Part shown: piece after piece, positions 1 through 8,720 of the stretch
How the letters are laid out: each line of letters starts with the position of its first letter
Numbering within the stretch: position 1 is the stretch's first letter
Source of the DNA: Cytobacillus firmus
GTDB taxonomy: Bacteria; Bacillota; Bacilli; Bacillales; Cytobacillaceae
Assembly (NCBI RefSeq): GCF_023657595.1
Contig: NZ_CP098323.1
Coordinates: 2,070,001-2,134,000 of the forward strand
Direction: 5' to 3'
Length of the DNA: 64,000 bases
Notes under the pieces: generated by a model
What the model was told of the DNA's origin: nothing
What the model saw: only the letters and a program-made list of their open reading frames with translations
Database searches by the model: none
Program-made: the position numbers and the translations under genes

Positions 1-522
1 GAAATTTCCAAAGGGCAGAACACTTACCGTATTACTTTTGAACGTTTTGTCCTGGCGGCATTTTTAGATGATATACTGAGGGAAGCCAACGGACGTTTAT
101 CGAAGATGACCAGCGGGAGATATATGCTGCTTCGAAAAACAGACCGTTCAAAGGGCAACGCACAAAGCGGCCTGGAATTACTTGTGTTTGATCAATACAC
201 TGGGCAGGAAAGGCATGTTAAAACTTTATCCGGCGGGGAAAGCTTTAAAGCCGCGCTTGCACTTGCTCTTGGTCTGGCAGACGTGGTGCAGCAATACGCA
301 GGAGGCGTATCTCTTGAGACGATGTTCATTGATGAAGGATTTGGGACACTAGATCCCGAATCATTGGATCAGGCAATAGAAGCATTGATCGAAATTCAAA
401 GCAGCGGAAGGCTAGTAGGTATTATCTCGCATGTTCCTGAGCTGAAGGAAAGGATAGATGCGCGTCTGGAAGTAACTGCAAGCCAGACAGGAAGCCGAAC
501 ACAGTTTCAATTTTTAAATTAG
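1..522 (+). CDS. sbcC: Exonuclease SbcC, C-terminal end (partial)
   Basis: The frame is open from the first base of the window, so this is the 3' end of a gene that begins upstream; 173 residues are visible. The ABC-type signature LSGGESFKAALALALGLAD (about 226-282) followed by the Walker B/D-loop stretch MFIDEGFGTLDPESL (about 322-366) and the switch histidine region IISHVPELKERI is the C-terminal ATPase half of SbcC/Rad50. SbcC pairs with the SbcD nuclease to process hairpins and DNA ends; sbcD, if adjacent as usual, would lie left of the window. A strong terminator follows directly, so this gene ends its operon. Confidence 0.93.
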   Translation, partial: EISKGQNTYRITFERFVLAAFLDDILREANGRLSKMTSGRYMLLRKTDRSKGNAQSGLELLVFDQYTGQERHVKTLSGGESFKAALALALGLADVVQQYAGGVSLETMFIDEGFGTLDPESLDQAIEALIEIQSSGRLVGIISHVPELKERIDARLEVTASQTGSRTQFQFLN

Positions 523-530
523 GATTCAGA

Positions 531-562
531 GGAAAAAGGATAGACCTCCTATCCTTTTTCCC
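531..562 (+). terminator. Rho-independent terminator after sbcC
   Basis: AAAAAGGATA (533-542) pairs with TATCCTTTTT (550-559) around a 7-base loop; GG/CC extends the stem and the right arm supplies the T run. Confidence 0.85.
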
Positions 563-587
563 ATACTATTAAAGTTGGTGATGACTC

Positions 588-1265
588 TTGAGTAAGAAAG
601 TCGTTTTATCATGGAGCGGCGGCAAAGACAGCTGTCTGGCTCTGGATGTTCTGGTAAAACAGGGGTATGAGGTTGCATGTCTTCTGACAACGGTTCCGCA
701 GGAAATTGGCAGAACCTTTGGGCATGGGGAAAAAAAGGAATTAATCCAGCTTCAGGCTAAAAGTTTATCCATACCTGCAGAGTTTATTTATTGTACCTTT
801 GAAGATTACTCTGAACGTTTTGTGAGTGATTTAAGAAAAATAAAAGATACATATGGGATTACAGGCATTGCATATGGGGATCTTTACTTGGATGGACACC
901 GTGAATGGGGAGAAAAAACAGCGGCTGAAGCAGGATTGGATGCGGTATACCCTCTATGGATGGAGGAGAAGGATAGTCTTAAGGCTTTAAAAGCCTTTGT
1001 GGTATCAGGCTATAAAGCCAAAGTCATACGGGTTCTGGAAGAGGTATTGGACAATTCCTGGCTGGGCAAAGAACTTGATTATGACTTTGTAAGCAAAATA
1101 GAAGGTGAGCCCGTATGTCCGATGGGTGAATCAGGTGAATATCATACATTTGTGTATGACGGTCCGCTATTTTCTAATAGGATTCAGCTGGACTCTCCTG
1201 AAGTGATTCAGCTTGAGACAACAAAGAAATTGGAATTTGGCGAGTTTAGGCTCGCTGTAAAATAA
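588..1265 (+). CDS. Dph6-type ATP pyrophosphatase (diphthine-ammonia ligase family)
   Basis: 225 residues. The N-terminus carries the PP-loop SGGKDS at residues 10-15, which binds ATP in N-type ATP pyrophosphatases. The C-terminal motif CPMGESGEYHTFVYDGPLF matches the conserved end of the Dph6/MJ0570 family. In archaea and eukaryotes Dph6 makes the last amide of diphthamide on EF2, but bacteria have no diphthamide, so the substrate here is unknown. The start is TTG at 588: the only nearby ATG (581) reads four codons to a stop. The ribosome site is weak (GGTGATG). It stands between two terminators' worth of spacing, with a SET-domain gene 37 bases downstream that is probably cotranscribed. Confidence 0.85.
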   Translation: MSKKVVLSWSGGKDSCLALDVLVKQGYEVACLLTTVPQEIGRTFGHGEKKELIQLQAKSLSIPAEFIYCTFEDYSERFVSDLRKIKDTYGITGIAYGDLYLDGHREWGEKTAAEAGLDAVYPLWMEEKDSLKALKAFVVSGYKAKVIRVLEEVLDNSWLGKELDYDFVSKIEGEPVCPMGESGEYHTFVYDGPLFSNRIQLDSPEVIQLETTKKLEFGEFRLAVK

Positions 1266-1302
1266 TAATAAACGTCAATGACGGGAATGTGCAGGTAATG
1301 AA

Positions 1303-1677
1303 ATGATTGAAATTAAGACATCAGCAGTAAGCGATGGCGAACATAACAGAGGAGTCTTTGCTACTCGGGATATCAAGAAGGGTGAACTGATTCATGAGGC
1401 TCCGGTTCTTCCTTATCCAAACAATGAGCATCAGCATATTGAAAAAACCACTCTGGCAGACTATGCATTTGAATACGGGAAAAATCACAGTGCCCTTTTA
1501 TTAGGCTATGGAATGCTTTTCAACCATTCCTACCAGCCAAATGCAGTATATGATATTAACTTTGACAACCATACGTTTGATTTTTTCGCCTATAAAGATA
1601 TTAAAGCAGGTGAAGAGGTTTTGATTAATTATAATGGGGAAGCTGAAAATGATGATCCCCTTTGGTTTAATAAATAA
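1303..1677 (+). CDS. SET domain-containing protein (putative lysine methyltransferase)
   Basis: 124 residues, essentially one bare SET domain. Visible SET motifs are RGVFATRDIKKGELI (residues 16-30), the knot-forming LFNHSYQPNAVY (about 72-83; compare NHSCxPN in the family) and GEEVLINYN (about 103-111), which carries the catalytic-type tyrosine. SET proteins transfer a methyl group from S-adenosylmethionine to lysine; bacterial members are uncommon and their targets mostly unknown. No pre- or post-SET region is present. It follows the Dph6-like gene by 37 bases. ATG start with the G-rich GGGAATGTGCAGG upstream; fairly sure of family, not of target. Confidence 0.85.
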   Translation: MIEIKTSAVSDGEHNRGVFATRDIKKGELIHEAPVLPYPNNEHQHIEKTTLADYAFEYGKNHSALLLGYGMLFNHSYQPNAVYDINFDNHTFDFFAYKDIKAGEEVLINYNGEAENDDPLWFNK

Positions 1678-1745
1678 TTTTACTGGAGTCCACCTCTTTC
1701 CTGGCCGGGGAGTTATAGTCTCCAGGCCAGAAGGGAGGGTATAGT

Positions 1746-2477
1746 TTGTCTCAGTTTTTTTCTCACAATTATCAAGCTTTCCCTTTCAGTACTTTTACCC
1801 TATCCCATATTGCCATGATTGCATTATTTACTGGAGTTGCGGTGTTTTTATACATATTCAGAAAAACTATAAAAAGATATGACCGGAAACTCAGGATGAT
1901 TATGTTTCTCTTGCTTTTTGTATTGGAGCTCCTCTATCATTTCTGGCTTTATATTGGAGGCTATTGGGAAATTTCCTTCACTTTGCCGCTTCAGCTTTGT
2001 TCCATAAGCTTACTTCTTTGTTTAGTATTATTAGCAACGGAATCTAAGGCCGTATTCCAAATTGTCTATTACATCGGCGTCACAGGTGCGTTAATGGCCA
2101 TTCTGACTCCTGAGCTGTTTTTAGGCTTTCCTCATTTCCGATTTTTTCAATTTTTTATTACTCATAATCTAATCATCTGGACTTGTCTTTATTTCGTGTT
2201 TGTTCGTCAATTCAGACCAACAGGAAGGGGTCTGATCGAATCTTTTGTCTTCTTAAACCTCTGTGCAGCTGCGGCATTTTTTGCAAATAAGCTAACGGGC
2301 GGGAACTATATGTTTCTGGCCCGTAAGCCGCAGAATAATTCATTATTAGATTACTTTGGGCCTTATCCTTATTACATAATAACACTGGAAATAGCGGCAT
2401 TATTCCTGTTTTTATTACTGCTGCTTCCATTTAAAATGATTGGCAAAAATAAAGATGGAAAGGCGGAATCTGCATGA
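1746..2477 (+). CDS. ywaF: YwaF/TIGR02206-like integral membrane protein
   Basis: 243 residues with about seven hydrophobic segments (near 20-38, 48-66, 75-92, 98-115, 130-152, 165-180 and 205-230) and a basic tail. The pattern LYHFWLYIGGYW...LPLQLCSISLLLCLVLL is typical of the YwaF family of Bacillus membrane proteins, whose function is unknown. The TTG start at 1746 lies a suitable distance after AGAAGGGAGGG. The 3' end overlaps the pantothenate kinase gene by four bases (ATGA), so the two are translationally coupled. Confidence 0.82.
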   Translation: MSQFFSHNYQAFPFSTFTLSHIAMIALFTGVAVFLYIFRKTIKRYDRKLRMIMFLLLFVLELLYHFWLYIGGYWEISFTLPLQLCSISLLLCLVLLATESKAVFQIVYYIGVTGALMAILTPELFLGFPHFRFFQFFITHNLIIWTCLYFVFVRQFRPTGRGLIESFVFLNLCAAAAFFANKLTGGNYMFLARKPQNNSLLDYFGPYPYYIITLEIAALFLFLLLLLPFKMIGKNKDGKAESA

Positions 2478-3274
2478 AACCTGCAAAAATAGGGATTGAT
2501 GCCGGAGGTTCTTTGCTGAAGATGGCATTTGAAGAACAAGGACAAATCCATTATAAAAACTATCTGATTAATGAGCTGGATAATTTAATGAATTGGCTTA
2601 AGATGACTGCTGCTGATGCCGAAGTTGCCTTGACAGGCGGGAAGGCTGAATATCTAAAAAAAGAGTATTTTCAAAATGCCCTGATCTTTCCTGAATTTGA
2701 GTCTTCCAGTATAGGTGCATCCTATTTGCTTAAGCAAGATGGATTAACCTATCAGAATTTCATCTTAAGTATTATAGGCACAGGGACATCGATTTGCCTA
2801 AACAGCGGCGGGAAAATCTCAAGGGTTTCCGGAAGCGGCATCGGCGGGGGCACATTGATGGGTCTGGGACGTTTACTGACTGGTGAAAAGGATTTCATCA
2901 GGCTCGTTTCGCTGGCTGGCAGCGGGAAAGCAGAGAATGCAGATATAATGGTCAATGATATTTATTCACCATTCGATTCGCCGATAGATGGAAGCCTGAC
3001 TGCCAGTAATTTTGGGAAGATTAAGGATGATCAGATAAGTAAGGAAGACAAAGCTGCCAGCTTAACTAACATGATTACAGAAACGATTGTACTCCTAAGC
3101 ACTCAGGCAGCAGTTCGGAACCAAATCGACGATATCATTTATATAGGAAGCACGCTTCTGCAAAATGCCCCATTAAAGCACCTTTTAGAGAAATATACCG
3201 CTATGGTTGGCAAAAAACCTGTTTTTATTCAGAACGGAACTTACTGTGGAGCACTAGGTGCGCTGCTGTCCTGA
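2474..3274 (+). CDS. coaW: Type II pantothenate kinase
   Basis: 266 residues. The N-terminal phosphate-binding motif KIGIDAGGSLLKMAF (5-19) and the second loop SIIGTGTSICL (about 99-109), followed by SGSGIGGGTLMGLGRLL, are those of the type II (eukaryote-like, staphylococcal) pantothenate kinases of the actin/ASKHA fold. It phosphorylates pantothenate, the first step to coenzyme A. Staphylococcal type II enzymes lack feedback inhibition by CoA; that may apply here but is inference. Start ATG overlaps the stop of the YwaF-like gene. Length is normal for the family. Confidence 0.9.
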   Translation: MKPAKIGIDAGGSLLKMAFEEQGQIHYKNYLINELDNLMNWLKMTAADAEVALTGGKAEYLKKEYFQNALIFPEFESSSIGASYLLKQDGLTYQNFILSIIGTGTSICLNSGGKISRVSGSGIGGGTLMGLGRLLTGEKDFIRLVSLAGSGKAENADIMVNDIYSPFDSPIDGSLTASNFGKIKDDQISKEDKAASLTNMITETIVLLSTQAAVRNQIDDIIYIGSTLLQNAPLKHLLEKYTAMVGKKPVFIQNGTYCGALGALLS

Positions 3275-3352
3275 TAAAACCAGATGATTGAAAGATTCTT
3301 TTTTTCAGGATACAGTTGAAAAAGAATGCAAAAGAAGCAGGTGGCAGATTTA

Positions 3353-5230
3353 ATGAAAAGATATTTTACAATCGGTATGGCTGGCCATATCGATCATGGA
3401 AAAACTACATTGACGAAAGCATTAACAAATGTGGATACAGATAGGCTTAAAGAAGAAATAGAAAGGCAGATATCCATAGAACTGGGATTTGCCCCTTTGC
3501 ATGAAGATGAGGAAATTCAAATATCAGTAGTGGATGTACCAGGTCATGAACGCTTTATCAGACAGATGATTGCCGGTGTTGCAGGGATAGACTTAGTCAT
3601 CCTTGCTGTCGCAGCCGATGAAGGAGTAATGCCCCAAACAAGAGAGCACCTGGAAATTCTCGATTTCCTCGGGATCCGTAATGGCATTGTCGCCATAACA
3701 AAGATTGATCGTGTCGATGAAGAGTTCACCGATCTTGTAAAAGAAGAAATTCTTGAGGAACTGAAAGGAACTATTTTTGAAGATGTTCCATTTATGTTAA
3801 CAGATAGCCTGTCAGGCAAAGGAATTGAAGAGTTAAAGCAGCTGATTATCCAAACCCTGAAAGAACAGGACACACGGGATGCAAAAGGCGCCTTCCGGCT
3901 TCCAATCGATCAGGTATTCACGGTGAAAGGGCAGGGTACTGTAGTCAGAGGCACTGTTTATGAAGGAAAAGTAGAAGAGGGACAGCTTCTAAAAATCATG
4001 CCAAATGGCATCGAGACCAGGGCACGCCAGCTGCAGGTGCATCATCAGCCTGCAAAAGCAGCATTTGCAGGGCAAAGGGCGGCGATTAACCTTGCGAGTG
4101 TTTCGAAGGAGGATATAGAGCGGGGGGAGGTCCTTGTTTCATCTGAGCATTTCAGCGTCACAAAAACCATTGATGTAGCTGTAAGAATGGTAGGGGATTT
4201 AGAGCATATCGTCAAACAGAGAATGCCGATTAAATGCCATATTGGTACGGCAGAAGTCATGGGCAAAATCGTCTTTTTTGACCGTAATGAATTATCCAAT
4301 GCAGAAGGTGAAATTCTCTGCCAGCTGCGTTTGGAAGAGGAAGTGGTAGCAAAAAGGGGAGATCGGTTTATTTTAAGACGGCCAAGTCCCCAGGAGACCA
4401 TCGGGGGGGGCTGGGTTATTGATCCCAATGGAGAAAAGTACCGGTTCGGCCAAAAAACCATTGAGGATTTAAGCAGGAAAAAAGAAGGAACACCGACAGA
4501 TCGCATAATAGCCGTGTTGTTCGAAGATAAGGTCCTTTCTCTTTCAGAGATTACAGCAAAGACTTCACTGGATGAATTGACGGTTCAAGAAATACTTAAA
4601 GAAGAAGATTTCCAGGGCATCAGCAGCAAGGAATTCACTTTAGCAGCCATCCAAGAGGCAATAGAGGAAGAAATAGCTGACCGCCTGAATGAGTTCCATC
4701 TGGAAAATCCAATGAGGCAAGGGGCCAATAAAGCAGAATTGCTGCAGGCAATGCAAAATATATATCCAAAAATACTGGTTGAATTTGTCTTAAATTCAGG
4801 TATTGAAAAAAATGCATTTCAACGAAAAGGTCAGTTTTTGCAGAATAAAGGTTTTCATCCTCATGTACCGAAAAGCTGGCAAAAACGTACTGACAACCTT
4901 CTTGCTGAATTAAAAAGAGATGGCTATAAAGTAAAGCCGTTTGATGAATATTACGCTTCCGCAGGAATCCCTGAGAATCTAAAAGGCGATCTAAAACGAT
5001 ATTTAGAAGACCAGGAAATAGTCATACCGCTTGATTCACAATACTTTTGGCACGGTGATCATTTTAGGGCAGCAGTAGAAGAATTAAAAAAGAGAACAGA
5101 TGCTGAATTTGAAGTAAGCAGTGCAAAGGAAGTATTAGGTCTTTCCAGAAAGTATATGATTCCATTTCTCGAAAAACTTGATTCTTTAGGAATGACACGC
5201 AGAACAGAAAATAAGAGAATCTGGATGTAA
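3353..5230 (+). CDS. selB: SelB-type selenocysteine-specific elongation factor
   Basis: 625 residues from the ATG at 3353, chosen because AGGTGG lies 10 bases upstream; an in-frame ATG at 3326 would add nine residues but has no ribosome site. Domains: translational GTPase with G1 GHIDHGKT, G3 DVPGHE, G4 TKID; two beta-barrel domains to about residue 340; then winged-helix repeats as in SelB, which bind the SECIS mRNA hairpin. The pattern TDRLKEE...SIELGFAPL is SelB-like rather than EF-Tu-like. Odd point: switch I reads ERQISIELGF where SelB normally has RGITIDLGF, so both the glycine and the Mg-coordinating threonine differ (Q and S). No selA, selD or tRNA-Sec lies nearby. Confidence 0.82.
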   Translation: MKRYFTIGMAGHIDHGKTTLTKALTNVDTDRLKEEIERQISIELGFAPLHEDEEIQISVVDVPGHERFIRQMIAGVAGIDLVILAVAADEGVMPQTREHLEILDFLGIRNGIVAITKIDRVDEEFTDLVKEEILEELKGTIFEDVPFMLTDSLSGKGIEELKQLIIQTLKEQDTRDAKGAFRLPIDQVFTVKGQGTVVRGTVYEGKVEEGQLLKIMPNGIETRARQLQVHHQPAKAAFAGQRAAINLASVSKEDIERGEVLVSSEHFSVTKTIDVAVRMVGDLEHIVKQRMPIKCHIGTAEVMGKIVFFDRNELSNAEGEILCQLRLEEEVVAKRGDRFILRRPSPQETIGGGWVIDPNGEKYRFGQKTIEDLSRKKEGTPTDRIIAVLFEDKVLSLSEITAKTSLDELTVQEILKEEDFQGISSKEFTLAAIQEAIEEEIADRLNEFHLENPMRQGANKAELLQAMQNIYPKILVEFVLNSGIEKNAFQRKGQFLQNKGFHPHVPKSWQKRTDNLLAELKRDGYKVKPFDEYYASAGIPENLKGDLKRYLEDQEIVIPLDSQYFWHGDHFRAAVEELKKRTDAEFEVSSAKEVLGLSRKYMIPFLEKLDSLGMTRRTENKRIWM

Positions 5231-5248
5231 AGAGTTTGTTAATAATAG

Positions 5249-5275
5249 ATCAGCCTTAAGGGCTGGTCTATTTTT
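5249..5275 (+). terminator. Rho-independent terminator after selB
   Basis: GATCAGCC-TTAAG-GGCTGGTC hairpin followed by TATTTTTATT. About 240 further bases to the next gene contain no open frame; they are AT-rich and include GTTACA/GTTACC direct half-repeats near 5331-5352. Confidence 0.85.
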
Positions 5276-5516
5276 ATTGTATAAAAGAAAGTTTAGTTAA
5301 AATATTCAGTTAAACAATGAAAAACTACCCGGTTACACCAGAAAAGTTACCCTTTTTTACCAATATATCCGTGTCGAAATTACTACAGATTGACCGTTTT
5401 ATGCAATTATATGAAATTATAGATTATTTTACCTGTTTATCCATAATTTTAGGGTAGGATTTTACTAGAATAATTACTAATATTAGGATGTCAAAGAAAT
5501 TTAAGGAGTGTACAAC

Positions 5517-6503
5517 TTGAAGAAACAACTACTTACATTGGCTGCGACAGCTGGTTTTTTGATTACACCGTTCAATGGAGAAGCAAGTGCTCATGAAAAT
5601 AAATATATTGTTCAGACTGGCGACACATTATGGGGAATATCACGCTCTAACAATCTTTCAATTGAAGAGTTAAAGACTTGGAATAGTATCTCAGGATCGA
5701 CAATATATAAAGGACAAGCCCTGACTCTGTTAGCACCGCACAGCCATAACGATTCAACAAGCGGGTCTCAAAGCGCTGCAGTCAGCTACACTGTGAAATC
5801 AGGCGATACTTTATGGGGAATTGCAAGAAATCACGGCCTTTCGGTCAGGACACTAAAGAGCCTTAACGGAATCAGCAGTGACACGATATATCCAGGGCAA
5901 AAGCTGCAAGTTAAAGGCTCTGCTCAAACAGCTACACCTTCTGCTCCGGCAGGCACTGGATCTTATACCATCCAAAGAGGAGACACTCTTTCGGGGATTG
6001 CATCTCGCCATAACATATCGGTTTCACAATTAAAAGCAATGAACAATCTTTCTTCTGACTTAATTTATGCTGGCCAAACTCTAAAGGTATCCGGTTCAGC
6101 AACAAGCAAGCCGGCTGAATCACAGGTTGCAGCTCAATCGACATCAAAGGTGAATGAACTCGTTTCTGAGGCAAAGAAATACATCGGTTCACCTTATGAA
6201 TGGGCAGGCAGCACACCTGCAGGGTTTGACTGCAGCGGCTACCTGAACTATGTATATGGTAATGTGGGAATCTCTATTCCTCGTACAGTAGCATCCATTT
6301 GGGATGCCACAAAACATGTTGCATCACCAAAAGTTGGGGATTTGGTTTTCTTTGAAACTTACAAGTCCGGACCATCCCATGCCGGAATCTATCTTGGCAA
6401 TTACAAATTTATTCATGCTGGATCATCACGAGGTGTAGAAATCAGCGACATGAATAATTCATATTGGAAGCCTCGTTATTTAGGAGCTAAAACAACTTTC
6501 TAA
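5517..6503 (+). CDS. Secreted LysM-NlpC/P60 peptidoglycan endopeptidase (LytE/CwlS type)
   Basis: 328 residues. Start is TTG at 5517, eight bases after AAGGAG; the GTG inside that ribosome site is not used. A signal peptide ends near residue 25 (EASA-HE). Three LysM domains, each beginning with the YxVQ/KxGDTLxGI pattern, occupy about 29-72, 90-134 and 147-190, separated by Ser/Ala/Pro linkers. The C-terminal NlpC/P60 domain (about 210-327) shows the catalytic Cys in FDCSGY and His in [10 protein letters not shown] and FIHAGSS. Proteins of this design cut D-Glu-DAP bonds at septa and side walls during growth. Single-gene unit between two terminators. Confidence 0.93.
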   Translation: MKKQLLTLAATAGFLITPFNGEASAHENKYIVQTGDTLWGISRSNNLSIEELKTWNSISGSTIYKGQALTLLAPHSHNDSTSGSQSAAVSYTVKSGDTLWGIARNHGLSVRTLKSLNGISSDTIYPGQKLQVKGSAQTATPSAPAGTGSYTIQRGDTLSGIASRHNISVSQLKAMNNLSSDLIYAGQTLKVSGSATSKPAESQVAAQSTSKVNELVSEAKKYIGSPYEWAGSTPAGFDCSGYLNYVYGNVGISIPRTVASIWDATKHVASPKVGDLVFFETYKSGPSHAGIYLGNYKFIHAGSSRGVEISDMNNSYWKPRYLGAKTTF

Positions 6504-6520
6504 TAACCTGCTCTTAAAAA

Positions 6521-6555
6521 TACTCAACGCCTCTAATTCGGCGTTGAGTATTTTT
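6521..6555. terminator. Bidirectional terminator
   Basis: TACTCAACGCC (6521-6531) and GGCGTTGAGTA (6540-6550) form an 11-bp perfect stem followed by TTTTTATT. It sits between convergent genes (endopeptidase and csbD). Confidence 0.88.
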
Positions 6556-6556
6556 A

Positions 6557-6748
6557 TTAATCTCTCCGATCATTGAAAGTCTTTGACAGTGCTTCTTTTG
6601 CATCTCCCCATTTTTCCTGGGCCTGTCCTTTTACTTTATCCATATTTCCTTCAGCTTCTTTGGATTCATTATTGGTCAATTTGCCGTATTGTTTTTTAAG
6701 TTCGCCTTTTAATTGATCTGCATTGCCATTTGTCTGATCTCTGTTCAT
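6557..6748 (-). CDS. csbD: CsbD-family general stress protein
   Basis: 63 residues, MNRDQTNGNADQLKGEL..., highly charged, no hydrophobic segment. The repeats NADQLKGELKKQYGKLTNNE and EGNMDKVKGQAQEKWGDAK are the two helical halves typical of CsbD proteins. In Bacillus csbD belongs to the sigma-B general stress regulon; biochemical role unknown. ATG at 6748 is preceded by GAGGAGGAAATAC, so the longer reading upstream is not needed. Promoter type was not determined. Confidence 0.9.
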   Translation of the reverse strand: MNRDQTNGNADQLKGELKKQYGKLTNNESKEAEGNMDKVKGQAQEKWGDAKEALSKTFNDRRD

Positions 6749-6968
6749 TTGTATTTCCTCCTCTATTACTGTTTGATTATTGTTTACCCAAATTCTATTA
6801 TTCAAAACTACCCAAGTTTTTTTTCCTGGCAGCAGCTGCACTTATTTTATTTGCAGTAAGGACTAAAATAATAATCGATGACAATTTATGAAAGGTGAAG
6901 TTTTCACAAAGTCTTGTTACAATAAGAAACAGCAATCTGTGGAACCCACAAAGAAAGGACAAAAAACC

Positions 6969-7523
6969 TTGCTTTTTAGAAAACTAAGAAATTTTATTGT
7001 CTTTTTATTAGTCCCTGCAGCTTGCGGACTTTTAATCTATCAATATATTCATTTTATAGAAGAAACTGATTTCCCTGATGTGCCGCCACCAACTTCCCTT
7101 CACCCTTTGGTTGAAGATAAGAAAGACGAGCTGATTGCCGAGGCTGCTGATAAGGGCATTAACGTAGTCATCACCCAGGATTTCAGAAGCATTGAAGAAC
7201 AGGATGCTTTATATGAAAAAGGCCGTACTGCTGAGGGAAATATTGTTACCCATGCAAAAGGCGGGGAGTCCTACCATAATTTTGGCCTGGCAATTGATTT
7301 CGCACTGATGTCCGTAGATGGCCAGGTGATCTGGGACATGAATTATGACGGCAACGGCAACAGCAGGGCCGATTGGATGGAGGTTGTTAAGATTGCAAAG
7401 GACCTTGGTTTTGAATGGGGTGGAGACTGGACACAATTCAAGGACTATCCACACCTTCAAATGGATTTCGGTCTTTCTATCTGGGAGCTGCAGAGAGGGA
7501 AGGGGCCGCCTGAAGCCGAATGA
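6969..7523 (+). CDS. M15 (VanY/CwlK-type) cell-wall peptidase, membrane anchored
   Basis: 184 residues from TTG at 6969, chosen because AAAGGAC precedes it; an ATG at 6888 would give 211 residues but lacks a ribosome site. An N-terminal basic stretch and one hydrophobic segment (FIVFLLVPAACGLLIYQYI) make a signal anchor, leaving the enzyme outside. The M15 zinc site is seen in SYHNFGLAIDF (His and Asp ligands) and in DYPHLQMDFG (His ligand); QDFRSIEEQDALYEKGR is the family's substrate-side motif. The family includes L-alanyl-D-glutamate peptidase CwlK and D,D-carboxypeptidases; this reads closest to CwlK. Exact bond cut is not certain. Confidence 0.85.
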   Translation: MLFRKLRNFIVFLLVPAACGLLIYQYIHFIEETDFPDVPPPTSLHPLVEDKKDELIAEAADKGINVVITQDFRSIEEQDALYEKGRTAEGNIVTHAKGGESYHNFGLAIDFALMSVDGQVIWDMNYDGNGNSRADWMEVVKIAKDLGFEWGGDWTQFKDYPHLQMDFGLSIWELQRGKGPPEAE

Positions 7524-7530
7524 TAATAAG

Positions 7531-7560
7531 AGAAACTGCACTCGAGTGCAGTTTCTTTAT
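7531..7560. terminator. Bidirectional terminator
   Basis: A perfect 26-base palindrome, AGAAACTGCACTC and its complement (7531-7556), flanked by T/A runs between convergent genes. Confidence 0.85.
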
Positions 7561-7563
7561 TTG

Positions 7564-8613
7564 CTAAATAATCATCTCAGATTGTACATAGTGATACAGC
7601 AGTTTAGCAGTATTTTCAATCGAATCCTCATGTGTACGCTCAAAAGCATGTGATGAATCAATTCCTGGGCCGATCAAGCCGTGTACGATATCATGGCCGG
7701 AACGGATGGCTGCTGATGCATCAGAACCGTAAAATGGGTAAATATCCAGCTTGTACCCGATTCCATTTTCCTCGGCAAGCTGCACGAGACGCTTTCTTAA
7801 TTCGTAGTGATAAGGACCGCTTGCATCCTTCACACAGATGGATACCGTATATTCATCAGTGGATTGGCCATCACCCATCGCACCCATATCCACAGCCAGA
7901 TATTCGACCGTTTCCGCTGTAATATTGGAATTGCCGCCATAGCCGATTTCTTCATTGTTTGAGATGAGGAAATGGGTTGTGTACGGCAGCTCAGTGTTAT
8001 CGGCTTTCAGCTGTTTAATCAGCTGAAGAAGGATCGCCACACTAGCCTTATCGTCAAGATGGCGTGATTTAATGAAGCCTGCAGGGGTCGTCTGCACACG
8101 CGGGTCAAAGGATACAAAATCACCGACCCCGATTCCCAACCCACGGACTTCGTCAGCATTATGTACTTTTTCATCAAGGCGAATTTCCATGTTTTCCTGG
8201 TTTCTTTCAGCTTTCCCGGCATCTTTATAGACATGAACAGAAGTCTGATGCATCAGAATAGTGCCGGTGAATTTTTTGCCTGATGATGTTTCGATTTCAC
8301 AGTACTCTCCTTCAATCGAGTTGTATTTAAATCCGCCGATTAAATCAATCTTCAGGCGTCCGCTCGGCTTTATTTCCTTTACAATCGCGCCAAGGGTATC
8401 AACGTGCGCAGTCAGCATTCTGTGATTATTTTCGTCTTTTCCAGGAAGGGTTGCAATAAGTCCTCCTTTCCGGTTGCGCTTCGTTTCCACATTAAGCTCG
8501 TTTAAAAACTTTTCTACATATGTAATCACTTCATTTGTATTTCCGGAAGGACTTGGAATTGAAACAATCTTTTTTAATAAGCTGATCGTTTCTTTTGTAC
8601 TCGGGTATGCCAT
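7564..8613 (-). CDS. M42-family metallo-aminopeptidase (YhfE-like)
   Basis: 349 residues. Metal and catalytic motifs of family M42 are present: TAHVDTLGAIV (His/Asp), SRHLDDKASVAILL (bridging Asp), SNNEEIGYGG (catalytic Glu and Glu ligand), VDMGAMGDG (Asp) and the C-terminal GIDSSHAFERTHEDS (His). These are cytosolic dinuclear-metal aminopeptidases or deblocking enzymes; Bacillus YhfE is the nearest remembered relative. ATG start at 8613 preceded by GAGAGGAG. Stands alone, convergent with the M15 peptidase. Confidence 0.9.
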   Translation of the reverse strand: MAYPSTKETISLLKKIVSIPSPSGNTNEVITYVEKFLNELNVETKRNRKGGLIATLPGKDENNHRMLTAHVDTLGAIVKEIKPSGRLKIDLIGGFKYNSIEGEYCEIETSSGKKFTGTILMHQTSVHVYKDAGKAERNQENMEIRLDEKVHNADEVRGLGIGVGDFVSFDPRVQTTPAGFIKSRHLDDKASVAILLQLIKQLKADNTELPYTTHFLISNNEEIGYGGNSNITAETVEYLAVDMGAMGDGQSTDEYTVSICVKDASGPYHYELRKRLVQLAEENGIGYKLDIYPFYGSDASAAIRSGHDIVHGLIGPGIDSSHAFERTHEDSIENTAKLLYHYVQSEMII

Positions 8614-8685
8614 TCAAAAACTCCTCTCAAATTATTCTCACGCAATTCTTATTATACTGTTATTTGTCGGGATAAGCATGTGCTA

Positions 8686-8712
8686 TAAATAAAAAACTGC
8701 CATAACGGCAGT
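8686..8712 (-). terminator. Terminator of the AI-2E family gene
   Basis: On the minus strand, ACTGCC-GTTAT-GGCAGT is followed by TTTTTTATTTATAG. Confidence 0.8.
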
Positions 8713-8720
8713 CCATTTGA

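Noticed and set aside
5341-5380. Sigma-I-like ACCC/CGAA promoter before the LysM endopeptidase gene
   Set aside because: Elements are short and their spacing cannot be judged against a reliable consensus; not claimed.
3275-5516. tRNA-Sec or selA next to selB
   Set aside because: Neither a tRNA-like cloverleaf nor a PLP-enzyme frame was found on either side.
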